Assembly: GCA_000961595.1 (NCBI GenBank)
Contig: LADO01000051.1
Coordinates: forward strand, 1 to 64,000
Direction: 5' to 3'
Source: Peptococcaceae bacterium BRH_c4b
GTDB lineage: Bacteria; Bacillota; Desulfotomaculia; Desulfotomaculales; Desulfocucumaceae
Length of the DNA stretch: 64,000 bases
The translations under genes were made by a program, and so were the position numbers. The notes under the pieces were generated by a model. That model made no database searches. It was not told where the DNA came from and saw only the letters and a program-made list of their open reading frames with translations. The number at the start of each line of letters is the position of its first letter. The first letter of the stretch is position 1. This document shows, piece by piece, positions 38,933-47,325 of the stretch.

Positions 38933-40603
38933 TTATAATTGTTCGCTTGTTTGAATTTCCTCTTCAATTTTCTTTTCAATAGCTAACCGCAAATCTTTCT
39001 TTTGTATTTTTCCGACATTGGTTAGAGGAAATTGCTCTATTATCTCCAACCGCTCAGGTAGTTTGAATTTGGCAATCTTTTTCTCCAGCATAAATGTATT
39101 TAATTCGTTCAAGGTTAATGTTTCATTATTCTTTAATGTTACATACGCGCAACTCCTTTCGCCTAACAGGGGATCGGGCATGGCAACTACTGCAGCATTA
39201 TCTACCTTTGGGTGGGCTAAAATTAGGTTCTCCACTTCCTCAGCACTGATTTTTTCTCCCCCCCTATTAATAAGATCTTTTTTCCTGCCCTCGATAATTA
39301 AGCAACCGCTAACTGGTTCCAATCTCACTATATCGCCGGTCTTGTAGTAACCATCCCTGGTAAAGGCCTTTTCGTTGTAATCCGCTACCTGATAGTAACC
39401 TCTGATCGTATATGGTCCCCGGCATATAAGTTCCCCTGTTGCACCCGGAGATACTTCCACTTCTTCATCATCCACTATCTTTATTTCATCAGCAGGTGAT
39501 ACCGGACGGCCAACAGTATTAAATACAACTTCTTCCAGGTCACTCATATTTGTCATAGTCAGCAAACCCTCAGCCATTCCAAATTGCTGAACCAAATTAC
39601 AACCTAATTCAGGTTTTATTCTCTTGGCCACTTCCGGGTTTAATTTGGAACCACCGGAAATTATGATCTTTAAAGAAGACAGGTTATAATTTTTCCTTTC
39701 TTGATAATTTAATAAAGTAATAATAAGTGCAGGTACCAGCGGCAAAATGCTTATATTTTCTTTTTCAATTAATTTGCAAAGATTCTCTACATCGGTAGAT
39801 GCAGTTATAACAACCTTGCCTCCATTTAACAGTGTTCCCATTAATCCGGGGCAGGCCAGAGTCATGTTATGGGCCAGCGGAGCAATAGCGAGATATACTG
39901 AATACAAATTGAGCCCGACAGGCAGACCTGTCATCCTGGCAGTATAAAGATAATCGTTATGAGTGCGCGGGATTATTTTTGGTAAGCCTGTTGTACCTCC
40001 GGAAAGTAAAAACACAGCAACTTCCATGGGATCGGGACGATACTTATCCAGCAACTCGTTATTGGCGCAGTTTTCAATTTTATCCTCAAGAAACTGGTTA
40101 ATTAGAAATTGTCCTGTGCGGCATTCCCGGCCAACCACAAAAATGTTGTTAATAGAGGGAACCGCCTGACTTAACTCCTGGGCCAATTCCAGGTAATTGT
40201 GCTTGTGGTAATAATCGGGGATTAAGTAACCTTTAGCCCCGCATTTGTCAGCTATATAGGCTATTTCTGTGAACCTGTGCGGAGGCAGGCACATTACCGG
40301 GATTACGCCTATTTTTAAAAAAGCGAAATAACAATAGACAAATTCCGGTATGTTCGGCAGTTGGACGATTATCCTGTCCAGAGGCCTCAGGCCAAGATTT
40401 AAAAAGTGTTCTGCTATCCGGTCCGATCCGGATTTCAACTGGCTATAACTTATACGCTGATCACCATACACAAGAGCCTCCCGGGTAGTAAAGATTTCAG
40501 CGGCCCTGTCGAAAGCTTCACCAATCGGGATATTGTTCCAGTACCCTTTTGCAACGTAACCATCAGCAATCTTTTCCGGCCAGGGAACACAACCTTTTAA
40601 CAT
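38933..40603 (-). CDS. Aryl-acid AMP ligase (EntE/DhbE-like)
   Basis: 556 residues from ATG 40603, eight bases after CAGGAG. ANL-superfamily adenylating enzyme with the P-loop LSGGTTGLPKIIPRTH, the A8 region YYKTGDIV and the A10 lysine region LTNVGKIQKKDL. The opening LKGCVPWPEKIADGYVAKGY is typical of 2,3-dihydroxybenzoate and salicylate AMP ligases. Here, without siderophore genes, it more likely makes an aryl-CoA for degradation. It is the first gene of the operon, 71 bases from a sigma-54 promoter. Confidence 0.88.
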   Translation of the reverse strand: MLKGCVPWPEKIADGYVAKGYWNNIPIGEAFDRAAEIFTTREALVYGDQRISYSQLKSGSDRIAEHFLNLGLRPLDRIIVQLPNIPEFVYCYFAFLKIGVIPVMCLPPHRFTEIAYIADKCGAKGYLIPDYYHKHNYLELAQELSQAVPSINNIFVVGRECRTGQFLINQFLEDKIENCANNELLDKYRPDPMEVAVFLLSGGTTGLPKIIPRTHNDYLYTARMTGLPVGLNLYSVYLAIAPLAHNMTLACPGLMGTLLNGGKVVITASTDVENLCKLIEKENISILPLVPALIITLLNYQERKNYNLSSLKIIISGGSKLNPEVAKRIKPELGCNLVQQFGMAEGLLTMTNMSDLEEVVFNTVGRPVSPADEIKIVDDEEVEVSPGATGELICRGPYTIRGYYQVADYNEKAFTRDGYYKTGDIVRLEPVSGCLIIEGRKKDLINRGGEKISAEEVENLILAHPKVDNAAVVAMPDPLLGERSCAYVTLKNNETLTLNELNTFMLEKKIAKFKLPERLEIIEQFPLTNVGKIQKKDLRLAIEKKIEEEIQTSEQL

Positions 40604-40673
40604 TTGAAATACTCCTGTTCTCATATTGATTTTGCCGGTTTGTGGGTCTTAAAGCTTTATGCTGCATCCTATC

Positions 40674-40689
40674 CGCAATAATTATGCCA
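40674..40689 (-). promoter_or_regulatory. Sigma-54 (-24/-12) promoter for the catabolic operon
   Basis: Minus strand reads TGGCATAATTATTGCG, fitting the consensus TGGCAYRNNNNTTGCW at every position but the last. GG and GC are twelve bases apart, as required. It points toward the ligase gene (start 40603), and a sigma-54 activator gene lies divergently beside it. Confidence 0.82.
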
Positions 40690-40725
40690 ATTCAATATAT
40701 TTAGATTTTTCATACTCTTCAAAAA

Positions 40726-40770
40726 AATGTTATAATATTATCAGTTAATAATGTTCACTTTTGAAACATT
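40726..40770. promoter_or_regulatory. Likely upstream activator sites for the sigma-54 regulator
   Basis: AATGTT at 40750-40755 and AACATT at 40765-40770 form an inverted repeat separated by nine bases. A further AATGTT lies at 40726. They sit about 40-100 bases upstream of the -24/-12 promoter, the usual place for activator binding, and between the two divergent genes. Confidence 0.5.
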
Positions 40771-40873
40771 TTAATTGCAAAATATTAGTAAATTAGCTTA
40801 AGTGGTTTTTGTAATATTATTGGACAGTGTAATCTTAATGGACATGATTTGCAGTCTGGAGGTGTAAAGACTT

Positions 40874-42832
40874 ATGGAATCAATTCAAATAAGAAAAGAA
40901 AGCACGTTTAAAGCCTGGAATATTTTTGTGACAGTCGGAAATATTCAATCTTCTGTCAGACCAGGAATAGCAGAATCCTGGCTTCGCTGCAAACAAATGG
41001 AAATCAATCCATATACTTTTAAAATACTAAGGATGGACTCAGCCACAATCGAAACAGAGCTTCGTGCCCACAAAAATTTAATTGCGACTTCCGTCCCAAT
41101 CATGAAAAATTTATTTAGTTTTGTTGACGGCTCAGGTTTTTTAATTTCCCTCGCCAATAACAAGGCCATGATCTTGGATATTGTGGGAGAAAACAAAATT
41201 ATCAAGAAGGCCGGCATTCACATCGGCGATGTCTGGACCGAAGAATCCATGGGCACAAATGCCATAGGATTATGTGTGAAGACCCAAAAACCAATCCAGG
41301 TATTTGCTTCCGAGCATTTTTTAAAGTCAAGCCATGATTGGACATGTTCATCCGCTCCTATAATCGACGATGATTCAAACCTCATCGGTGTCCTGACCAT
41401 GACCGGTGAATGCGATAAGGCCCACCTCCACACACTTGGCATGGTAGTAGCCGGAGTTTATGCAATTGAAAATAGCCTTCGCATGCAAAAATCATTTGAT
41501 AAAGTCGCCATTTCCGACGCTTATAAAGCTGCAATTATGGAATCTATTGATGAAGGTATACTTGCTTTAAATAAAGACGGTGAAATCAACCATATTAACA
41601 ATACTGCCAAAAAAATACTGAAAATAGAGCACTCCTTGGACGAAATGATCTCCAGGCCAATAAGCCAGATTATTGGGCCGCACCATCCGCTTACAGTTAA
41701 AATTGAAAAATGGTCAAAGCGAGTAAATGGGGACACAGTTTTTATCGATGAGGGGAGCTTTACCGTAACTCATAAGTTGATCTATTCCGAAGATAAAAAT
41801 ATTATTGGGTTGGTACTTGTATTGAGAGAGATGAAAATCATGAAAAACCTGGTGAACAGAATGGTTGGCGCCAGGGCTACCTTCACCTTTAATGATTTAA
41901 TCGGTAAAAATATTGATTTTTTATCAGCTGTGAATCTGGCCAAAACTGCTTCTAACAGTATTTCAAATGTTTTATTATTAGGAGAAAGTGGAACCGGCAA
42001 AGAGATTTTTGCCCAGGCAATTCACAACTCAAGCAAACGGAGAGCAGGCCCGTTTTTGGCAATAAACTGTGCCGCTTTACCGAGGGGATTAATTGAAAGT
42101 GAATTGTTTGGCTATGCTGAGGGGGCTTTCACCGGGGCCAAGAAAGGTGGCAACCCCGGAAAATTTGAATTGGCTGACGGGGGAACGTTATTTTTAGATG
42201 AGATAGGTGAAATGCCTCTTGAACTGCAAGCAACACTGCTTAGGGTATTACAAGAAAATTCCATCGTAAGAATTGGTGGTAAAGAAACAATATCAATAGA
42301 TGTAAGGATAATTGCCGCTACAAATAAAATTCTTGCTGAAGAAATCAAAATAGGAAACTTCCGAAAAGATCTTTACTATAGATTAAATGTATTTACCATC
42401 AGCATACCTCCATTGCGGGAAAGACCCGACGATATAAACATCCTGGCTATACATTTTCTTGACAAGTTAAACCAACGGCTAAATAAGAATGTAAAACGGA
42501 TCGGTAATGATGTGCTTAAAATTTTTAATAATTATCGCTGGCCTGGAAATGTTCGGGAGCTTCAAAATGTATTGGAGCGGACAGTTAACTTAACTAATGG
42601 TGAAGCATTGCTTCCTAATTGCCTTCCTGACTTTATTAATAATTCAAAGGAAATTAAAAATAACTCAAATGAGCACGAGAATGATATAATACCCCTGAAG
42701 GAATATGAAAAGCAGTTAATCCTTACCCTATTGGATGAAAACAAAGGCAATCGAACAAAAGTTGCCAGAGCTATAGGTATTTCGAGAACCACACTGTACC
42801 GTAAATTTGTTGAATATAACATCGAAATATAA
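40874..42832 (+). CDS. AcoR-type sigma-54-dependent transcriptional activator
   Basis: 652 residues. N-terminal GAF-type sensor ([14 protein letters not shown] to about 205, as in AcoR/DhaR), a PAS domain (about 215-320), the AAA+ sigma-54 interaction domain with Walker [19 protein letters not shown] (sigma-54 contact loop) and Walker [12 protein letters not shown], and a Fis-type helix-turn-helix at the C-terminus ([17 protein letters not shown]). Divergent from the catabolic operon and separated from it by the sigma-54 promoter. It probably senses the growth substrate or a derivative and turns the operon on. Confidence 0.95.
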   Translation: MESIQIRKESTFKAWNIFVTVGNIQSSVRPGIAESWLRCKQMEINPYTFKILRMDSATIETELRAHKNLIATSVPIMKNLFSFVDGSGFLISLANNKAMILDIVGENKIIKKAGIHIGDVWTEESMGTNAIGLCVKTQKPIQVFASEHFLKSSHDWTCSSAPIIDDDSNLIGVLTMTGECDKAHLHTLGMVVAGVYAIENSLRMQKSFDKVAISDAYKAAIMESIDEGILALNKDGEINHINNTAKKILKIEHSLDEMISRPISQIIGPHHPLTVKIEKWSKRVNGDTVFIDEGSFTVTHKLIYSEDKNIIGLVLVLREMKIMKNLVNRMVGARATFTFNDLIGKNIDFLSAVNLAKTASNSISNVLLLGESGTGKEIFAQAIHNSSKRRAGPFLAINCAALPRGLIESELFGYAEGAFTGAKKGGNPGKFELADGGTLFLDEIGEMPLELQATLLRVLQENSIVRIGGKETISIDVRIIAATNKILAEEIKIGNFRKDLYYRLNVFTISIPPLRERPDDINILAIHFLDKLNQRLNKNVKRIGNDVLKIFNNYRWPGNVRELQNVLERTVNLTNGEALLPNCLPDFINNSKEIKNNSNEHENDIIPLKEYEKQLILTLLDENKGNRTKVARAIGISRTTLYRKFVEYNIEI

Positions 42833-42893
42833 CAATTGCTTTTTATCTCGCTAACAGCCTAGTTGCTTTATGTTCGCGGAAGAAGGAAGTTTA

Positions 42894-44114
42894 ATGACTG
42901 CTAAGAGCGGTTCTAATATTCTTACACGCAATTTTATGCTTGGTTTCCTGGCCAATTTTCTTTTTTTTGGGACAAATTTTTACCTCATCCCGGTGCTGCC
43001 TCTGTATTTGCACGGACTGGGCAGCACCAGCGCGGAAATAGGTCTAGTGATAGGCTCTTTCTCCCTTACCGCCATCTTCCTGCGTCCCCTGGTGGGAAGA
43101 ATCTCCGATACCGTCAGAAAAAAGTGGCTTATGGCCCTGGGGGCTGTGATATTTATTGCCGCACCGCCTCTTTATGCCACTACTACGTCGCTATTCATGC
43201 TGGCGCTGATCAGAATTTTCCACGGGGTGGGCGTTGCTGCCTTCGCAGCTTCCTCTGCAGCCTTTGTCCCGGAAATTGTGCCCAGGGAAAAACTGAGTCA
43301 GGCCACCGGTCTATATGTGACCTCCGTCAGTATAGCCACTGGACTGGCCCCTTTGCTGGGCAGCCATATGTCCTCCTCCACAGATTTTTTGGGGCAGATG
43401 TTGGTGCCTAGCATCGCTTCCGTTCTTGCCCTGCTGTTGGTATTATTGATCAAGGAAGATGCACCCCGGGCCAAAGCAATTAGAGCACCTTTTGGTAAGG
43501 TAATCAAATCACCCCACGTTCTCGTGCCCACTTTGATATTTACCGCCTGTTCTTTTACTTTGGGTACAATTACTGCCTTTTTGCCGCTGTATATAATAAG
43601 TCGGGGTTATCACAACCCGGGACTGTTCTTCGCCGTCTTTTCCCTTACCCTGATCACGGTAAGATTCTTTGCCGGGAGCCTGCCGGACAGATATGGCCGG
43701 GCCAGAGTCATTATGCCTTCACTGCTGCTGCTGTGCCTGGCTCTGTGCATTTTATCCGCCTCCCGTTCACCCGCCCTGCTGGCGCTCACGGCGGTGGTTT
43801 ACGGAACCGGCTACTCACTGGCCTACCCCAGTCTCAATGTCTGGGTGGTCGAGCACTCCCCCCCTGCCGGCAGGGGCTCCGCTATGGGAGTCTTTTCGGC
43901 GTCGGTGGATGCCGGGGCTTTTTTGGGCCCACTTTTCATGGGTTTTGTATGCCTGCACCTGAGTTACAGCAGCGGCTTTTTATTGGCTTCGACTGTTCCC
44001 CTGGCAGCCTTTTTTCTCTTTAAATATACCATCGCCGGTGACTACAGCCACTTCAGTCCAGAATATCCAGCTCAAAATGAAAATGAAGCAGCAGTAAAGC
44101 CCCCAACAACTTAA
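42894..44114 (+). CDS. MFS transporter
   Basis: 406 residues from ATG 42894, six bases after GAAGGA; the upstream frame has no site. Twelve predicted helices with the MFS loop 2-3 motif GRISDTVRKKW and the repeat GSLPDRYGRARV in the second half. It is probably a drug or metabolite efflux carrier of the DHA1 type; the substrate is unknown. A piece of the hairpin repeat (CTCGCTAACAGCCTA) lies between it and the regulator gene. Confidence 0.88.
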   Translation: MTAKSGSNILTRNFMLGFLANFLFFGTNFYLIPVLPLYLHGLGSTSAEIGLVIGSFSLTAIFLRPLVGRISDTVRKKWLMALGAVIFIAAPPLYATTTSLFMLALIRIFHGVGVAAFAASSAAFVPEIVPREKLSQATGLYVTSVSIATGLAPLLGSHMSSSTDFLGQMLVPSIASVLALLLVLLIKEDAPRAKAIRAPFGKVIKSPHVLVPTLIFTACSFTLGTITAFLPLYIISRGYHNPGLFFAVFSLTLITVRFFAGSLPDRYGRARVIMPSLLLLCLALCILSASRSPALLALTAVVYGTGYSLAYPSLNVWVVEHSPPAGRGSAMGVFSASVDAGAFLGPLFMGFVCLHLSYSSGFLLASTVPLAAFFLFKYTIAGDYSHFSPEYPAQNENEAAVKPPTT

Positions 44115-44241
44115 GGGCGCATCTTAACTTACGGCTCCGGCTGGCACCGCCCGCTCCGTGCATGCCGGTAAAATCCCACAGAAATAATAATCCCAGGGCA
44201 AGTCCACCGGTGGCCGATACCACGGATAACAAAGATTCCAT
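44053..44241 (-). CDS. Possible small membrane protein, 62 aa
   Basis: ATG 44241 lies nine bases after GGGGGTG. Two hydrophobic stretches (LLSVVSATGGLALGLLFLW and LRCALKLLGALLLLHF) flank a basic loop. It overlaps the 3' end of the MFS gene on the other strand, so part of the hydrophobicity could be a shadow of that gene. Possible but not certain. Confidence 0.35.
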   Translation of the reverse strand: MESLLSVVSATGGLALGLLFLWDFTGMHGAGGASRSRKLRCALKLLGALLLLHFHFELDILD

Positions 44242-44326
44242 GAAATAATTCACCCCCGCCAATATATATGCGGGGATGATGATAAAAAATTACCTTAAAT
44301 ATAAAAACTATAAGGACTTGACATAT

Positions 44327-44503
44327 ATGATGAAAGTGGTAATCATATTATATATTGTAATTATCCTGGCAATGTTTCTGATGATTCCTGTTAAATTATT
44401 AACATCCAGGCAGTTACGCTGTTCAAAGTGCGGCGGACCGGTTTTGGCTTCGAAACGCAGAAAGCAAATCAACTGCCCCCACTGTGGTAAACCTGTAAAT
44501 TAA
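44327..44503 (+). CDS. Small membrane-anchored zinc-ribbon protein
   Basis: 58 residues from ATG 44327 with AAGGA nine bases upstream; an in-frame ATG at 44276 has no proper spacing. One N-terminal membrane helix (VVIILYIVIILAMFLMI) is followed by a two-knuckle zinc ribbon, CSKCGG and CPHCGK. Its 3' end overlaps the convergent amidase gene by 35 bases. Function unknown. Confidence 0.65.
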   Translation: MMKVVIILYIVIILAMFLMIPVKLLTSRQLRCSKCGGPVLASKRRKQINCPHCGKPVN

Positions 44504-45185
44504 ATTCTTGCTCCCTAATTCCCTGTTTTACAGCCATGTATTTAACAATACCGAAAGAAATTTTTTCTGCCAACGTTTTCTGATAAGCAGGGTCCAACAG
44601 TTTTTTTCTGTCCTCCGAATTGCTCAGATAGCCAGTCTCCACCAGTACGGCGGCCGAAGAGCAGTTGCGCAGAACAAAATAATCATTTTTTTTAGGCGGC
44701 CTTTTGCTGGGAGTGCCCGGTATGAGCCGTAGCTCATCCATAATATAATCCGCCAGCAACTTGCTACCTTTAGCCTCGGAGAAATAAAATACCTCCGGCC
44801 CCCTGCAACTGGCCATGCCAAAGGCGTTTACATGAATGCTCACCAGCAGTTCCGCCTTGTGCTTAGTCACTAATTCCAGCCTTTTGCTAAGGTCGTAACG
44901 GCGTGCCTCCCTGCTGTGCAATCCTGCCACCGCCATGTTGTAATCACCATTCCGGGTTAGTATTACCCTGGCCCCTGTTTCCTCCAGGGTCTCTTTTAAT
45001 TTTAAGGCGATATCCAGGTTAATGTGCTTCTCGCAGATACCTCGCCGTACGGTTCCCGGATCGTAGCCACCATGACCCGGGTCCACCACCACGGTCCTTC
45101 CTTTCAGAAAAGATATTTCTGCCGCGTGGACGGGGACCGCCCCCGAGAACAGGCATAATACAAGCAACATAACAATTCTGCACAT
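44469..45185 (-). CDS. N-acetylmuramoyl-L-alanine amidase (Amidase_3, CwlD-like)
   Basis: 238 residues from ATG 45185, eight bases after GGAGG. A signal peptide (VMLLVLCLFSGAVPVHAA) leads into the zinc amidase domain: His in VVDPGHGGYDPG, Glu in GICEKHINLDIA, His in LLVSIHVNA and catalytic Glu in VLVETGYLSN. It cleaves the amide bond between muramic acid and the peptide stem. CwlD makes muramic lactam in spore cortex; this protein has that size and layout, but a vegetative role is possible. Confidence 0.92.
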   Translation of the reverse strand: MCRIVMLLVLCLFSGAVPVHAAEISFLKGRTVVVDPGHGGYDPGTVRRGICEKHINLDIALKLKETLEETGARVILTRNGDYNMAVAGLHSREARRYDLSKRLELVTKHKAELLVSIHVNAFGMASCRGPEVFYFSEAKGSKLLADYIMDELRLIPGTPSKRPPKKNDYFVLRNCSSAAVLVETGYLSNSEDRKKLLDPAYQKTLAEKISFGIVKYMAVKQGIREQEFNLQVYHSGGS

Positions 45186-45314
45186 GGTATTTGCCTCCAT
45201 GAGTGTTTTAATCCGCCTATCTTATTTTTAGCAATTAGCGCAGTTTTATTTCATTTATTATGGGCCAGCACTACAATTACAACACTGTAATGCATCCGGT
45301 TTACCATCAACGTT

Positions 45315-45354
45315 GAAAAAACAGCCCTGTGTAAGATTCTTACACAGGGCTGTT
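45315..45354 (-). terminator. Strong Rho-independent terminator
   Basis: A 16-bp perfect stem (45320-45335 with 45339-45354) and a three-base loop, followed on the minus strand by TTTTTC. It terminates the isoaspartyl peptidase gene. Confidence 0.92.
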
Positions 45355-45402
45355 TACGAGGGCGCTCCTCCAAACCACTACGACATGAAAATATTCCATT
45401 CT

Positions 45403-46329
45403 TCAACCGCATGTATTATACCGGGGCATTTTTTTAGGTGTGAAGTTATCTTGAATTTTACCGTCATGCACCAGCGCCACTGGAAAAGTGGTGGAGTTAT
45501 AGGCCACCCCATAGCGGTTCTGATGATCCACCACCACCATACCCCCAGCTGCTCTCTTTTCCAGGGTCAATCTGATTATAGCTTTTTCAGCGGCTTCCTG
45601 GGGATGTAGGCCATCGGCTACCAGCGATTCAACATATTTTGCCGTCAAAGTCTCGACAAAGGCCTCACCCAGCCCGGTGCAAACCACGGCGCACCGGCGG
45701 GAAGCGAATATGCCGCCCCCCGGCAGCGGCGTATCCCCTACCCTGCCGGGCATTTTCAAAAATGAACCGCCGGTGGAAGAAGCGGCTGCAAGCATACCCC
45801 GGTGGGACACCACGCATCCCACCGTGTCACATGCATCTATGGCCTGCGCCGGCAGGCCGGTAAAGGGGCTTGCACCCGTCCCGGCCCCCTTACCCATGGC
45901 ATCCCTGACTTTCTGCCAGGCTTTCAGCATAGTGGGCGCAATGCAATTTACCATGGGAAACCCCTTCACTCTGGCAAAGCTGGTAGCTCCCCGGCCCGCC
46001 AGAAGCACGTGGGAGGTTTCCTCCAAAACCAGCCGGGCTATCGTTACAGGATGGGCAACGTTATCTATGGCTGCCACAGCCCCAAACCTTCCGCTGTAAC
46101 CGTCCATGATGGAGGCGTCCATTTCCACCTCCCCTTCCAGGTTCAAAACTGATCCATACCCGGCATTAAACAGGGGGCATTTTTCAAGTATTTTTACCGC
46201 TTCCTCGGCAGCATCCAGATGACCCCGGGCAAGAGATCTATACCCTGACAGCGCGGCCTCCCGCAGCACTTCCAGAAATGGAGCCTCTGTGCCAGTCTCA
46301 ATACCTCCGTGTACAATTATAATACTCAT
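45403..46329 (-). CDS. Isoaspartyl peptidase / L-asparaginase (Ntn hydrolase)
   Basis: 308 residues. Plant-type (T2) asparaginase: the chain begins SIIIVHGGIETG, and the autocleavage site with the Thr nucleophile is ACDTVGCVVSH (usual form HDTVG; the His is replaced by Cys here). The GGSFLKMPGRVGDTPLPG loop and TGLGEAF are typical. It is expected to self-cleave into alpha and beta subunits and to hydrolyse isoaspartyl dipeptides or asparagine. The ribosome site lies unusually far (about 15 bases) upstream of ATG 46329, so the start is uncertain. Confidence 0.9.
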   Translation of the reverse strand: MSIIIVHGGIETGTEAPFLEVLREAALSGYRSLARGHLDAAEEAVKILEKCPLFNAGYGSVLNLEGEVEMDASIMDGYSGRFGAVAAIDNVAHPVTIARLVLEETSHVLLAGRGATSFARVKGFPMVNCIAPTMLKAWQKVRDAMGKGAGTGASPFTGLPAQAIDACDTVGCVVSHRGMLAAASSTGGSFLKMPGRVGDTPLPGGGIFASRRCAVVCTGLGEAFVETLTAKYVESLVADGLHPQEAAEKAIIRLTLEKRAAGGMVVVDHQNRYGVAYNSTTFPVALVHDGKIQDNFTPKKMPRYNTCG

Positions 46330-46544
46330 AATAATTATTATGCCCCTCCCCTGCACTGACTAGTGGTTTCTTCTTATTGCAGCCGCCTGAAAACGGTATG
46401 CCGACCAAATCAACCAGCGTTCAACGAGTTGGCGCTAAGCAGGAATTTTTACTACAATGCCTAATATTTAAAGAAAACCGGTATTTGGGCCATTACCATA
46501 AGCTTTATTATATACATATTCCGTTTTTACAGGAGGTGCTGAAA

Positions 46545-47312
46545 ATGTCCAAATGGGCAAAAGTAAAAATAAATAACAAATCCGGCCAGAAGCTTGCCGG
46601 ACTATTATATACGCAGGGCGACAGCGGTCCCCTGGTAATTTTTTGCCACGGCTTTACCGGCAGCAAGGAAGGTAAGGGCAAGGCACTGGAAATGGCTGAA
46701 GAACTGGGTAGAAGCGGATGGTCGACAATGCTTTTCGATTTTGCGGGCAATGGAGAAAGCGAGGGTGATTTTGTAAACCTCACCCTTACCGGCCAAATAG
46801 CAGACCTGGCGGCGGTGACCGATTACTGCCGGCAGCGCGGTTTCTACCCCTTGATCACCCTGGGACGCAGTCTTGGCGGTGTTACAGCCATCTGCCATGC
46901 TGCCGGGGATAGCAACATCGGAGGAGTGTGCACCTGGTCTACGCCGGCAAACCTCTATGAACTTTTACTGCCCGCCACTGTCAAAGAATTGCCTCTGGAA
47001 GAGGATGCCGTTGTTGCTCTAGCCGGCAGCGAGGGATTAATATATGTTAAAAGAAACTTTTTTACAGACATATTGCAATACGACATATGTTCATTGACAA
47101 AAAAAGTGGCGCCCCGCCCATTGCTGATTATACACGGGCGCGAAGATCGACTGGTGCCCCCCACAGAGGCAGAAAAAATATACGACTGCGCCGGAGCACC
47201 AAAGGAATTACACTGGATAGACCATGGTAATCACCAGTTTTCCGGCCATTACCGGGAAGCTTGGGCTATAGTAATTAAATGGCTCAATTCCAGTTTTGCA
47301 AATAATATCTGA
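46545..47312 (+). CDS. Alpha/beta hydrolase
   Basis: 255 residues from ATG 46545, six bases after AGGAGGTG; the longer upstream frame is not supported. Catalytic triad: Ser in LGRSLGGVTA, Asp in HGREDRLVPP, His in DHGNHQFSGH. The oxyanion motif FCHGFTGSKEGKG is present. No lid domain or signal peptide is seen, so it is a cytoplasmic esterase or thioesterase-like enzyme. It precedes the hydantoinase pair by 13 bases and may share its transcript. Confidence 0.88.
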   Translation: MSKWAKVKINNKSGQKLAGLLYTQGDSGPLVIFCHGFTGSKEGKGKALEMAEELGRSGWSTMLFDFAGNGESEGDFVNLTLTGQIADLAAVTDYCRQRGFYPLITLGRSLGGVTAICHAAGDSNIGGVCTWSTPANLYELLLPATVKELPLEEDAVVALAGSEGLIYVKRNFFTDILQYDICSLTKKVAPRPLLIIHGREDRLVPPTEAEKIYDCAGAPKELHWIDHGNHQFSGHYREAWAIVIKWLNSSFANNI

Positions 47313-47325
47313 CCGGAGTGAAGAA

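Noticed and set aside
40839-40853. Sigma-54-like TGGACATGATTTGCA upstream of the regulator gene
   Set aside because: GG and GC are one base too close together, and activators of this type are usually not sigma-54-dependent.
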